Positions 11,401 to 23,600 of a stretch of 64,000 bases of DNA are shown here, piece by piece. The first letter of the stretch is position 1. Every line of letters begins with the position of its first letter. Source of the stretch: Saururus chinensis (taxonomy: Eukaryota; Streptophyta; Magnoliopsida; Piperales; Saururaceae). The notes under the pieces are model-generated. The model worked only from the letters and a program-made list of their open reading frames with translations. It ran no database searches and was not told where the DNA came from. Location of the stretch: the NCBI GenBank assembly GCA_035235625.1, contig CP141140.1:12606685-12670684 (forward strand), in the 5' to 3' direction. A program made the translations under genes and the position numbers.

Positions 11401-14329
11401 TGTCTATTTGTTAAATAAGAAATCTCAAGCAGTGAATGTCGTTGAAGTATTATTGAGGTTGAAAGACAATTAGACAAAAAGGTAAAAATCATAAGGTCTG
11501 ATAGAAGTGGTGAATATTTTAAAAAATATGATGAAGCAGGACAACATCCAAGTCCATTTGCTAAACTTCTTGAAAGCAAAGGCATATGTGCTCAATAAAC
11601 TATGCCTGGAACGCCTCAACAGAATGGTGTGGCTGAAAGGCGAAATCGTACTGTTATGGATATTGTTAGAAGTATAATAAGTAATTCCACTTTACCCTTA
11701 TCTATGTGGATGCATACACTTAAAACTGCTGTTTATTTGTTAAATACGGTTCCTAGTAAGGCAGTTCCAAAAACTCCTTTTGAGTTATGGACTGGAAGGA
11801 AACCCAGTTTAAGACACCTACATGTTTGGGGTTGTCCAACAGAATTGAGAATTTATAATCCACATGAAAAGAAATTGGATTTAAGGACAATCAGTAGTTA
11901 CTTTATAGGTTACCATGAAAAATCCAAAGGGTACAGGTTTTACTGTTCTAATCATAGTATAAGAATTGTTGAAACTGGTAATGCAAGATTCTTGGAAAAT
12001 GGTGAAATCAGTGGGAGTGTTACAACTCAAAATGTGGTAATTAAAGAAGTTAGGGTGCATGTCCCATTACCCACAACTTCTAAACAAATTGTTGTTCCTA
12101 TAATTGATGTATGTCCTATCAATTAAGAACGACAATCTAATGAACCACAACTTGTTGATCCTTCAATAGTTGAACAACATGATGAAATGGAACAACAAGA
12201 TAATATTCCAGCACTCCATAATGAAATTGTCACTAATGAGCAAGTAGTAGATGAACCACAAATAACCTTAAGAAGATCTAAAAGGATCAGAAAATTAGCT
12301 ATTTCTAATGATTATATGGTTTATTTACAAGAATCTGATTATGATATTGGACCATCTAAAGATCCGGTTTCATTTTCACAAGCCATAGAAAGTATTAATT
12401 TTAAAAAATGGATTGAAGCCATGAATGATGATTTAAACTCAATGGTCCAAAATGAAGTCTGGGAACTCGTTGAATTGCCCAAAGGATATAAGAAAGTGGG
12501 TTGCAAATGGATCTTTAAGACTAAATGTGACTCAAAGGGTAATATAGAACGATATAAAGCTAGACTTGTGGCCAAAGGTTTTACTCAAAAAGAAGGGTTT
12601 GATTATAAAGAGACATTTTCTCCAGTATCCAAAAAGGACTCACTCAGAATTATCTTAGCATTGGTTGCTCATTATGATTTAGAACTCCATCAAATAGATG
12701 TAAAAATAGCTTTTTTGAATGGAAGTTTAGATGAAGAAGTCTATATGAACTAACCTGAAGGATTCTCCATTGAAGGCAAAGAGCATTTAGCTTGTAAACT
12801 TAATAAATCAATTTATGGACTTAAGCAAGGTTCCCGACAATGGTTCCTTAAGTTTAATGATATCATTACCTCCTTTGGATTTAAAGAAAACATCGTTGAT
12901 CGATGTATTTATCTAAAGGTCAGTGGGAGTAAGTTCATATTTTTGATTTTGTATGTTGATGATATATTAATTGCAAGCAATGACCTTGGATTATTGTATA
13001 AAACCAAGGACTTTCTCTCTCAAAATTTTGAAATGAAAGATATGGGTGAGGCAAAATACGTGATTAGAATAGAAATATTTCGAGATCGTTCACGTGGATT
13101 GTTAGGTTTATCTCAAAAAGCCTATATAGAAAAGATTTTAGAGAGATTTGGAATGGATAAATGCTCATCAAGTCCAGTTCTCATTCAGAAAGGGGATAAA
13201 CTAAATCTTATGCAATGTCCAAAGAATGAATGGGAAAGGAAAAGAATGGAGGGAATTCCTTATTTGTCTGCAGTTGAAAGTTTAATGTATGTACAAACCT
13301 GTACAAGGCCAGATATCAGTTTTGTCACTGGTATGCTAGGAAGATATCAAAAGGATCAAGGATTTGATCATTAGAAAGCTGCAAAGAAAGTCATGAGATA
13401 CTTGCAAGGAACAAAAGATCATATGCTCATACATAGAAGGTCTGAAAATCTTGAGGTCATTGGCTACTTAGATTCTGATTTTGCTGGATGTGTTGATGAT
13501 AGAAAGTTCACATTTGGCTACTTATTCATGCTTGCTGGAGGAGCCATATCATGAAAAAGTGGAAAGGAATCTATCATAGCTTCATCCACTATGGAGGCTG
13601 AATTTGTGGCGTGTTATGAAGTCACACTTCATGCTTTATGATTGCCGAATTTTATTTCAGGGCTTAGAATTATTAACACCATTCATAGACAGCTGAAAAT
13701 TTATTGTGATAACTCCGCAGCAGTTATCTTCTCAAAGAATGACAAGTACTCTAAAGGAGCAAAGCACATAGAATTAAAGTTTCTTATTGTTAAAGAAGAA
13801 GTGCAGAAACAAAAAGTGTTTATAGAGCAAATTAGTACTAATTTTATAATTGCAGATCCATTAACAAAAGGATTACCTTCAAAGACCTTTATTGAACATG
13901 CCAATAGAATGGGTCTTGAAAATAATCCATAATTTTAAACATTTATTTTGTGATGGATTATGCTTTATTTATGATGATGATGCTCTATTACATTTTGATA
14001 TCAATAAAGTGTTTCTAATTTTCCTGTCTTAGTTATTATGTACATCGATGTGAATGAATATATATTTATGACAAGATTAGTCTCTATTAGTAGAGACATT
14101 ACGTGGACTCTTATGATTTCCTCTTTTGAACACTATATTTAGTAGATTTTTAATATTGTAGTACATGGAAGGGACAATGTTGTTTAAAGACATAGAACTG
14201 CCATAACTCATATTATTAATTTGTTAAATGATAGTATTATGTGACCAATTTAAATAGATAATTGTGTACACCTTATGTTGTCTTGTTATACTATTATGGT
14301 TAATTAGCATTCGGACCTAAGTGGGAGAA

Positions 14330-14658
14330 TGTAAACAATTTTTATTAATCCCGTATGTGGTCCCACTTGCTAATTAATAAATAATGATAAGCTTATCTAT
14401 CTTGTTTATGATTGGCCCTTAATGTGAATGTTGTAACCACTTGATGAAAGCGGTTACGTGAAAATAAAATAAAGGAGATGGTCCTCTCTCCGCCCAACGT
14501 AGAAAATAACGACGGTGACCGATCATCTCAAGTGAAAATTGTCATAAAGAAAGGGCAAAAGCACCAGATAAGCCATTTACTTTGAAAGCACAGTAAATAG
14601 TAGCTAGAGAAATTAAATTATATGATCTCTGATTCATTCATGAAAATTAATGCTAACA
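14330..14658 (+). repeat. 3' LTR of the copia element
   Basis: A 329-bp repeat begins TGTAAACAATTTTTATTAA and ends AATGCTAACA. It is collinear with the 5' LTR but shorter. Confidence 0.92.
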
Positions 14659-14814
14659 CTCTCGCTTGATTAGTATGAAATGATCTATAAACTCCTCCAA
14701 CGTTCTGACCTTTCAGAACGAAAGGATACAGTTTGTCCCGGTACAAAAAAATATGGATTAACACATGCATTCTTAATTTCTTCTATAGTTTAAGTTTCCT
14801 TCCAACTATAACTA

Positions 14815-17800
14815 TCAGTAATCATTACAAAAACATGATCCTCCTGTGGATTGACGGAATCGGATATATCTCTGAGAATAATTTGTCGTGCTTCAATCTT
14901 TGAAAAGTACTTCGCGGTCGTGTAGAATCACCACATACTCTCACATTTTTCATCACCCTTATTGGAGCCGACTTGGGCAGTGCAATAATCCCAAGAGTCA
15001 CAGCCAACTTTTCGCTGTGGTGGTTCTCCGAATTTTCCTCCACTTCCTGATCAGATTCATCAAGAGATGAACTCATATGAAGATAACCCATTAGTTTCAT
15101 CTTTTTCAGCATTGCAGCCAATTTATCATAAATTATATGGGTGTCCGGGTGCGACTTGTCCTACAACAAAAGAATGGACACCAGTTCCGATCTCAATCCA
15201 GCATAGACTGGTCTCCTTTTTAATTCGCTGATCTTCCATCATGTCTCTCACTTTTGTCGCAGGAATGTGCTCATCAGCGTCGAAGTACACATTGTAGAGC
15301 AGGACGTATGACGAAGCAGCTTCAGGATCAAGTTTGATGACTCTATCGGCCATGTTAACAGGATCATATGTATCCCGTTGGATTCTACCAAGTAGAGCCC
15401 GCCACATAACAGGATCATCTTCAAACCCCGCCTTTGCAATGGAGTGCTCAGCATCCACCATTCCAATCTCCCTGCACGTCCAAGAATATCAACTACGCAG
15501 GCAGAGTGCTTCACATTTGGATCAATGCCATAGTCCCTTTTCATGCTTCCAAAGTACTTGTAAATTAATGAAACTGAGCGTAAATATTAGATAAGGTAAA
15601 CACTAGAAATTTTCATTTGTTTCATATGGCTGTTTACTGGCGTCAACTGATTGATTTAAGTTTTCATCAGGTTTCAGAAACATTGTCTTCCACAAATCCA
15701 TCCAACTGAGTCAAAGTAATCACTTGTAAACAGGAAAAACAATCCATTCATTTGCACAGAGGAGTAAGAAAATGCTTGACCATTGTCGATTGAAGTTACC
15801 AATGCCGATGTTTGATCCACTTTAGGTTCTTCACTTTCAATTTTAGTTTTGGGAGACATACCTTAGGCCTTCATCTACCAGTCGTCCATGGCTACATGCA
15901 GTAAAAACACTTAGGAATGTAATTTCTCTAGGAGTAATCCCACAACCCTCCATATCCTTTAAAAGTCTCAAAGCTTCATTTGCACAACCATGTTGGGCAT
16001 AGCGGCGTGACCAGACATCATCACAGACCAAGAGATCACACCTGGATCCTCCGTCTCCTTGAAAGTCAGGTATGCTGAATGAATATCTCCTGACCTAGCA
16101 TACATACAAAATCTATGATTTTCCAACGACTGTCTAATGATCATATTCATTCTTCACCCTATAGCCTTGAATTTGCTGCCGACATCCTGCAGAAGCTAAA
16201 TTTGCACAGCACTTGATATTGTGAATTCGTCTGCCTTTATGCCAATGACAAGTGATTCATTGAGAAAATTGATGGCCTGTTCAAACTGTAAAGGTCAAAC
16301 GCACCCGGCAATCATGGATGTCCAACAAACTCTTATCTTTATTTGGGATTGACTTGAAACATCTCCTCCCATCTTCAAGTGAACCAATTTTTTGTATACA
16401 AATCAATTAAAGCACAAGCAATAAATGCATTAGGTGGGATATTGTTTTTGCAAATTAAAGCATGAATCTTCTTCCCCATTTCAAAGGCTCCAACCGATTT
16501 GCAAGATCGTAGTATGCTCGAGAAGGAGAAGTTGGATGACTTCATACCTGTCCTCTGGATATCAAGAAAGAGTTCAAGGGCTTCATTCCCCAATTCATCA
16601 TTAGGCAGCATCCAATCATCATTGCATTGTACAACACAAAGTTACTATCTGGCACAAGTGTAAAACTTGAAGGCATCCTCCAGACTTCTAATCTTAGCAT
16701 ACATGTCAAGCAAAGCACCAGCCACCGCAATGTCGGTATCTAGGCCAACTTTAGCAATGTAATTGTGGATCATTTTCCCAAAACTTCCTCTTCCATAAGA
16801 ACTTGAACAGGAATCAAGGGCACTACTGATGGCGCAGCAAGTTGTGGAACTCGCAGTTTAAGTCCAAGTGTCCAAAGCTATGGAAAATTCAACAAATCTG
16901 GGAACTAAAAGCCTGTCGAGTTTACAACTGAAAATACATTCGCCAACTGGAGAAATGTTTATGTATTTTTTCCTGTGATCTTTGTATGAAACTTACAAGT
17001 AAACTAAAACCAAATGAATCAAACTTCCCAGAGATTTTCTCTCACAGTTCAGAATATTGATTTCATAGAAACAGAGCATGATTCTCCCTTTCAGTTTACA
17101 GGAACTTCCACAATTCACATTCAAGCTCTATTACAAAACACCAACTGAAATTGAAACGATACTAGACAATTCTGGACAGAGAAACTCTCTGTATTTTCAA
17201 CTTTCTTCTCTGTACGAAAATTACATTCAAGTTTCCTTCATTTCAGAAACAAATAACAGCTATTCAAAGGATAGTTTTAATTACAGAACTTTAAAACTAA
17301 AATGCCAGAACAGAGTTGAAATGTATGTTTTGGAATCCACCAAAACGTAACAAATTTCAAACAAACAGTAGAACTCGCTACCTTGATTCCACGAAAAAGA
17401 CAAGATCTGAAACTTCCGGGAAAACAGCTTCACAGAGCTTCAACGAATTTCAAATTTGAATTCAGCAAAAGGTTCTCAAAACCTGCGTTCAAACCATCCT
17501 TTATATCCGCATTTTCTGTTGGGTTCAGAATGGTCGTTAAGACGTTGGACCCGAATGTAGCTGAATTAATCCACCTCAGGAGTAAGTGAATTTCCCAATT
17601 TGTCCTTATCATTAACACACTGCAGTTAATTGCTTAAGGGTAATTTTGTCTCCGTCAACTACCCAACGCAAAGCTGTCCATTTCCCATCCATCTTGGCGC
17701 ATCTTGACAAGAAGTTTCAAGGTCTCCTCGTTTGCAGTGGTGAGACCATAAGCTGAGATCAGCGAATTCCGTGAGATATTATCTAGCTTGTCCGCCCTTT

Positions 17801-18499
17801 CAAAGTGAATCTCGCATCAGTGATCATACCACATTTTGAATACATATCGATCAGTGAACTTGTGAAGAAAGCCTGCAACACAAATCCAGAAACAACAATC
17901 ATCCCATGAACAGGCTTACCGGACTTCAAATCCTTGGCTTGAGCGCAGACGCTCAATGTGCAAGCATGTGTGAACTTATCCAGTTTAATATCAGCTTTCC
18001 TTACTTTTGCAAACAAGTCAATGGCTTTCTCTAGAGTAGCTTCTGACACTAGCCAAAGATAAGAAAATTTCAAGTCGTAAGATTCCGTTTAAGCATTCTG
18101 TCAAACAGGAGATGGGCGAAAATCATAACGCCCACATTTGCATTTCATGCTGAGGAGATTGTTTATCAGAAAGAGGCAGGGTTTGAACGACGCCAGGATC
18201 ATGTGGGCGTGAATAAGCTTGCCATGAGTCAGACATCCCGTTCCGATAGCGGATTGGAGAAGATTTGTGTACGTCGCAGAATCTGAGGAGGGACTCAACT
18301 GAAATTTGCGAGACTTCGGGAATTGGAGATGAGACTGTTTCGGTGAATGGAAGCAGCAGAAGACGAAACGCTCCGTGGAGCCAATGGGATATCTGTGACT
18401 GTAAGAGGACCATCGGTTTCTCTCCCTACGGAGCTTCAGATGACGGAGGAGAGACTCAACGTGACTGTAGCAACGTCTGTTGTTGGCGGAGCTCTCCAA
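14815..18499 (-). pseudogene. DYW-class pentatricopeptide repeat protein, decayed
   Basis: PLS-class PPR proteins with a DYW domain bind organellar RNA and mostly act in C-to-U editing. Reading downwards: an N-terminal region with TYTNLLQSAIGTG and HGKLIHAHMI (18,499-18,101), PPR units to about 17,660 (HGMIVVSGFV, SSLIDMYSKCGM), and more units at about 16,860-16,375 (MIHNYIAKVGL, GALLDMYAKI, KIHALICKNNIPPNAF). Further units lie at 16,150-15,843 (ISWSVMMSGHA, FLSVFTACSHGRLVDEGL), and the E/E+ region at about 15,540-15,126 ([19 protein letters not shown]). The DYW domain runs from about 15,030 to 14,815 (HSEKLAVTLGI, IRVMKNVRVCGD, KYFSKIEARQIILRD). Several frame changes and stops interrupt it, and about 800 bases without PPR coding lie at 16,865-17,655. 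The very end reads GGSCFCNDY and then TGA, where the family has TGG for the final tryptophan. It faces away from ndhT. Confidence 0.9.
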
Positions 18500-18804
18500 G
18501 AGCGGCGGCGGAGGCGCGAAGTGTCGAGGCAGGGCAGGAAAGTCTGGAACTCACCGCGGGAAGATTTTCGCAGATCGTGTGTGCGGGTCCCACTCCCAGA
18601 GGCGTCGCCTCCCCTGCAACAAACTGCAACAAACGAACAAAACCATTTTTCGTGGACACCAGAGAACCGAGAAGGTGACTCAAACTCACCACTAGCTTAA
18701 GGCGAAACAATCCACTCGTTCATCCCCCGAATGCAGACAAAGTAGCGCCCTCTCTCCTAGCCTCTGCCGATATCTGCTGCTGTCGACTATCGTTACTTCG
18801 CCCA
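18500..18804. promoter_or_regulatory. Shared upstream region of the PPR remnant and ndhT
   Basis: About 300 bp separate the two divergent start codons. The DNA is GC-richer than the neighbouring spacers. I see no clear TATA box on either side. Small frames here are judged to be by-products of base composition. Confidence 0.45.
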
Positions 18805-19638
18805 ATGGCTTCCACAGCAACTCCGTCATTCTCCGTCCTCCTCCGATCTCGACAAGGCCAAGCCCGCGGGACACTCAGCGGAGGAAGAGGAATGCGAACT
18901 AGCAGCTGCCGTCAGGGGAGAGTCACGTGCGAGGCGCAGGAAGGCGGCGCGACGCCGTTCCGTCGTCAAAAGGGCACCCCGGGCGTAGACACCCGAATCC
19001 ACTGGGACAATCCCGACGAGGGATGGCTCGGTGTCAAGTCTGGTCCCGAGAAACCCCAAGAAGATGCAAAAGGCGAAGAAAATTTCGGCGAGAAGTTCGC
19101 CGACCTCCTAAAAAACTCCACCGACTCGCACTACCAGTAAAGCCTCTACACGAACTGGGCGCAATCTGCAATTTTCCTGCGCACCACTTACTTATTTCTC
19201 TGCTGCTGATGAATTAGGTTCTTGGGAGTTTCGGCTGAAGCCAATTTGGAAGAGATCAAAGCCGCTTATCGTCGGCTGTCGAAGGAGTACCACCCGGACA
19301 CGACCTCGCTGCCCCTGAAGGTGGCGTCGGACAAGTTCATGCAGCTGCGGGAAGTGTACGACGTGCTGAGCAGCGAAGATAAGCGGAGATTCTACGACTG
19401 GACCCTGGCGCAGGAGGCTGTCAGCAGAGAGGCGGAGAGAATGAAGATAAAGATGGAAGACCCGTACGAGCAGGACTTGAGGAACTGGGAGTCCACCCCG
19501 GACACGGTGGACCGGCTGGGAGGGAGGAACATGGAGCTCAGCGACCAGGCCATGACGGCCCTAACCATCGATGTTGCCATCATACTCTTCTGCATCTGCT
19601 GCATCGTTTATGTGCTCTTCTTCAAGGAGCCTTATTAA
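18805..19638 (+). CDS. ndhT: NdhT (CRRJ), J-domain subunit of chloroplast NDH complex
   Basis: Two exons, 18,805-19,136 and 19,218-19,638, are joined by an 81-bp GT-AG intron and code for 250 residues. NdhT belongs to subcomplex EDB of the chloroplast NADH dehydrogenase-like complex, which accepts electrons from ferredoxin in cyclic electron flow. The first 45 or so residues are rich in Ser, Arg and Thr and look like a transit peptide. A J-like domain spans about residues 109-165 (QFLGVSAEANLEEIKAAYRR and KEYHPDTTSLP, with HPD at 135-137). It is followed by FYDWTLAQEA and a single C-terminal membrane segment at about 225-246 (TIDVAIILFCICCIVYVLFF). Joining the exons restores HYQFLGVS, which fits the family. 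No defect is seen. Confidence 0.93.
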
Positions 19639-20686
19639 TATACGGGGGCTCGCTAATTACAATATATTAATGAGAGGGCGTCATTATATATTCTTTTCTA
19701 CTTCTTAACACGTGTAAATTGTATAGTGTATACCATCTTGCAAAAAAATTGAATTCTCCCTTGTTGAGGGTTTTACATTTTTTCTTATATTTTGAGAAAA
19801 AAAATTCTATTTTAAATTAATAGCTAAGTGATTAGATACTTAAAAAAGAGTTAATTTCATAAGCTTTTTTCTTTCTTTAAAAGGTAAATTTCACCTTTTA
19901 ATAAAATTTATTATTTTTAAATATAACTATTAATATGGGACAGAAAAAATATTAAAAAACCTTGTTATAAATCAAATAAAAACATCCAAATTTGCCAACT
20001 CTAAAACAAAACGCCAATTGTATGTATTTTATGGGAGATGCCAAACTAATCCTTCATTTTCTTTAACCCAAGGCTGTTAATAAGCGTAAATTATATTATA
20101 CATGAATCCAACTAATACGGAGCACTTTTTTCTTGTATGTCTATGACCTTTCCATAATTTTGAGTTTTTCTTACTCTGAACTTTTGAATTGTATTGTACT
20201 TATGTAAATCTATGATTGTTTATTATTAAAGCCAGATATTACCTATGACGAAAACATTAAGGTTTACTTTATTTCATAAATAAATAGCCTCATTTTACTT
20301 CAGTCTGAACTCATAAATGCAGAAATCATCATGAGTTCATTACATTTTGTTTATGTCTTTCTTGTTCTTTGTTTTGCTAAAAGGTTTTTTTCTTATCAAT
20401 GATAACCTCTTATCTCTGCTTGCAGCCAAAATTTTTCGCAACCGCATGATCCCCTGATTATAGTAAGACAGCTCCCAAAAAGAAGATAGTATTAAAGAAT
20501 TTAACATCATAATACAAGTGTTCTACTAGGAAACTGACTCAAAAATGGCAGCCCAATATGGACCAGCAAAATGCTTACGCCAAGAAGGGAGAGTGGTGTG
20601 TGCAAAACTATAAAGTAAACCATCCAAGTTTTATATGCTTATTTCAACTGTAAGAAAGGGGATAAAGATGTGTAAGCAGCGTTGTC
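19639..20686. other. Spacer between ndhT and pyruvate kinase
   Basis: This AT-rich stretch holds both convergent 3' flanks. Around 19,800-19,950 there is MITE-like debris with Stowaway-style wording (CTATTAATATGGGACAGA). No gene is seen. Confidence 0.5.
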
Positions 20687-23600
20687 TTAGTCAGGAAGCT
20701 CAATAATCTTCACAACTGAAGAGTCGCCAATCTTTTGGAAGATGACAACACGATCATGAGCCTTTAGCAAACCGACCTTCTTCCCATGATCCAGGGCAAG
20801 TGCAAGTCCAGCCTCCTCGCTAGCACCAATGGAACCAACCTATGGTACAGAAGCAAGGCACAAATGAACAAATCATTTAGCGAACATACATCTTTTATCT
20901 TTACAAAAGGTTCTGCAATAGATCGAATCACCCACAATCTCAAACAGAGAAATGCATACAAGGCTTCTCAAAAAACGAACAGAAATTGCAAGAAAGATAA
21001 TACTTAGAGGCCCCTAGGTTTTACCACGCTTGGATTTGCCAAAATTGGGTATATTCCTCTCACTCCAAGGCATTGTCTAGCCTGAAACATTTATTAAAAA
21101 AAACAAGGTAATACGGCTATTTTAAAAAATAAAGTATGGACTTGAAACTTCAAACTTTAAGTTCCATTATTACACTACAATAGATCGGTTCTACCTGTGA
21201 TGTGCCAGAGAAAGTCCATTTTAATGAATTTGCTTTAAGTCTTGGAACCACAACAGCCAATACAGGCACCATTGGTCTGTATTTTGCAATTAACCTGTCA
21301 ACGCAAGTTTTACTCACTTCATTAAGTGGTCCCATCTCCTGTTTCAGTAAGTGTTCTACACATCTTAAAGGAAAGAAGTACTTCGCTTAGTTTCCTTGAC
21401 AAAAAGGTTGTTATGAATGTACCTTGCAGCTCTACCAGATGTAGTGAAGACAACAATTACAGCTGCTTTAACTATGTGTGCGGCACCAACCTTAAAACAT
21501 ACATAGCAATCAAAACTCATATCATGTTTCAGTGAATTACAGAGTAGAACAAAAGGTTGAAAAAATTAATTACCGCAGAAGAAGCCACAGATTCAGCATG
21601 TGACATTGGTTCAACATAGCGGACAACTCTCTTAAAATGAAGAGGCTGGTTGTAAACCAATTCAGCCTACAAATGCAGATGAAACAAGTTATACCTAAAA
21701 TGCCCTTTGTATTATTTGGAATTAAAAGTAGCTTAGGTAGTTTCAGTCAAGAGATTCTGTGTCTGTCAGAAGGTAAAGATGTCGATGTATAGCACAACAG
21801 AAACAATGCATGTGTACTCTCAACACAAATAGCAAAACTAAAAGCTATAGAAACAAAGTGAAAGGTATATTCAAAATCTGATCACCCATAATGGGGATAT
21901 AACTTGTGGGAGCAAGAAACAACACTCATCATAATCTTTAGAGTTTTACCTCAGCACAGATCCTTCCCACAGTTTTTATTGTCTCAACAGGATAGAGACC
22001 TCGCAGTGTCTCTGCACCTAATAATATGCCATCAGTACCTGCACAAGGAGAAAAAAGAAACTATGAGTAACTGGAAGGAAAAAATATTTGCAGATTTGCA
22101 CTAAAATACCAACCATCAAGAACAGCATTTGCTACATCTGTTGCTTCTGCACGAGTAGGGCGTAGATTGTCGGTCATGCTATCCACTACTCTGGTAATAA
22201 TGGCAGGCTTTCCAGCCATATTGCACTTATGAACAGCACTCTTTTGAAACAAAAAAACCTGAGGCAGGTACATAGCCAACAATATTTTAACAGATGTCTA
22301 TTCACAGCATAGCAATACACTAACAGAATGATAGTCTCCATTTGGACAAAATATATGCTCATCAACCATATATCCTTGTGACAAGTGAGTCTTATTAACA
22401 CAAATGATGCTTCATTTTACCAGTACAACTAGAACTATGTAAAGTGTTGTATGCCATCATCATCAAATGAAGCTACAAACCTTTTCAGGTGGAAGGTCAA
22501 TTCCAAGGTTCCCACGAGATAGGATGATGCCATCAGCTTCCTGAAGAATCTCATCAAAATGCTTCAACCCCTGAAGAAATCACATTTACCAATTATAATG
22601 CATTAATCAGGTAATGTATAATACTTTTGCCAAATGCATCTTCTACTTCTTATCTTAACATTTATCTGAAAGCAGCCAAGGTAATTATGTAACTTACATA
22701 AATAAACACTACTATATTATTGTATGTAATGGGCTTACCAAACTAATCATATGCTAACACTCTGCTTACCTCCACGTTCTCAACTTTGGCCATTATCTGT
22801 GTTTCCTCTAGATTTTGTGATTTAAGGAAAGCCCTAAGCTGCACTTAACAGAAAATGCACGGGATAAGTTATAGTACAAATGCTACCTTAGATTTCATAC
22901 ACTGCAGGTTAGAATAATTTTACCATAATTATAAAAAGATAATAAATTTACTGCAAAACTAAGGATACACCCAACGATAAAAGAACCATATTCCATATTT
23001 TGGTAGAACAATAAATGAAGATCAGTAAACAACTTAGAATTAGAGTAGCAAAGTACCTTTTTCCTATTTTTTATAAAGTAAAAACTTCTAAACAAATTGA
23101 ACACACAAAGATCCTGGTGTCTCCAGGACATCTTTGAAAACTCATGAATTCAATCCTCAAGCAACATCTGTAGAATCTGTGTTCTCTGTTCAAGTATACT
23201 TCCTTTTCTTTATGATAAAATTTCTCCCTCTTGTATCTCTGTTTGCTTTGTATCTTTCTCAACAAATACACAGTTTTTCATTGTAAAAAATATAGAAACA
23301 ATCTAATACTAACAATTGATCTTGTATAATAACTTAACAATGGCATGAGAGTAATACAATACCGTGTAAAACTAATTCTTATACTAAGGACAATCTTCTA
23401 GTCATGAAAAGAGAAGGGACAGGCCTACCTCACGGACATCCTCTGCATGACGTGTATAGGAAAGAGAAACAAAATCGACATTGTTGCGAGATCCCCATGA
23501 CGAAATCACCTGTGCAAAACAAATTTTTAAGTTGTTACACAAACAATATTTTTAGAATAATAATTGATTAGGAGCCAAATAAACTATTATAAACAAAAAC

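Larger units (their letters stand above)
8103..14658 (+). mobile_element. Ty1/copia retrotransposon, full-length layout, broken
   Basis: The element has LTRs at 8103-8472 and 14,330-14,658. A primer site TTAGTATCAGAGCC follows the left LTR, and a purine tract AAGTGGGAGAA (14,319-14,329) precedes the right LTR. Flanking five-base sites CTCTT and CTCTC match at four of five positions. Internal parts come in copia order: gag from about 9.84 kb with a CX2CX4HX4C-type knuckle near 10.57 kb, protease (WVDSGATTHVSN) near 10.7 kb, integrase to about 12.1 kb, reverse transcriptase with YVDD near 12.95 kb, and RNase H to about 13.93 kb. It is broken, with roughly a dozen breaks. The LTRs look roughly 85-90% alike by eye, so the insertion is old. 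I did not assign a copia lineage. Confidence 0.95.

Noticed and set aside
18265-18710. Several open frames of 84-137 codons on both strands
   Set aside because: This GC-rich block is explained by the PPR N-terminus and the ndhT upstream region. The frames show no protein features of their own.
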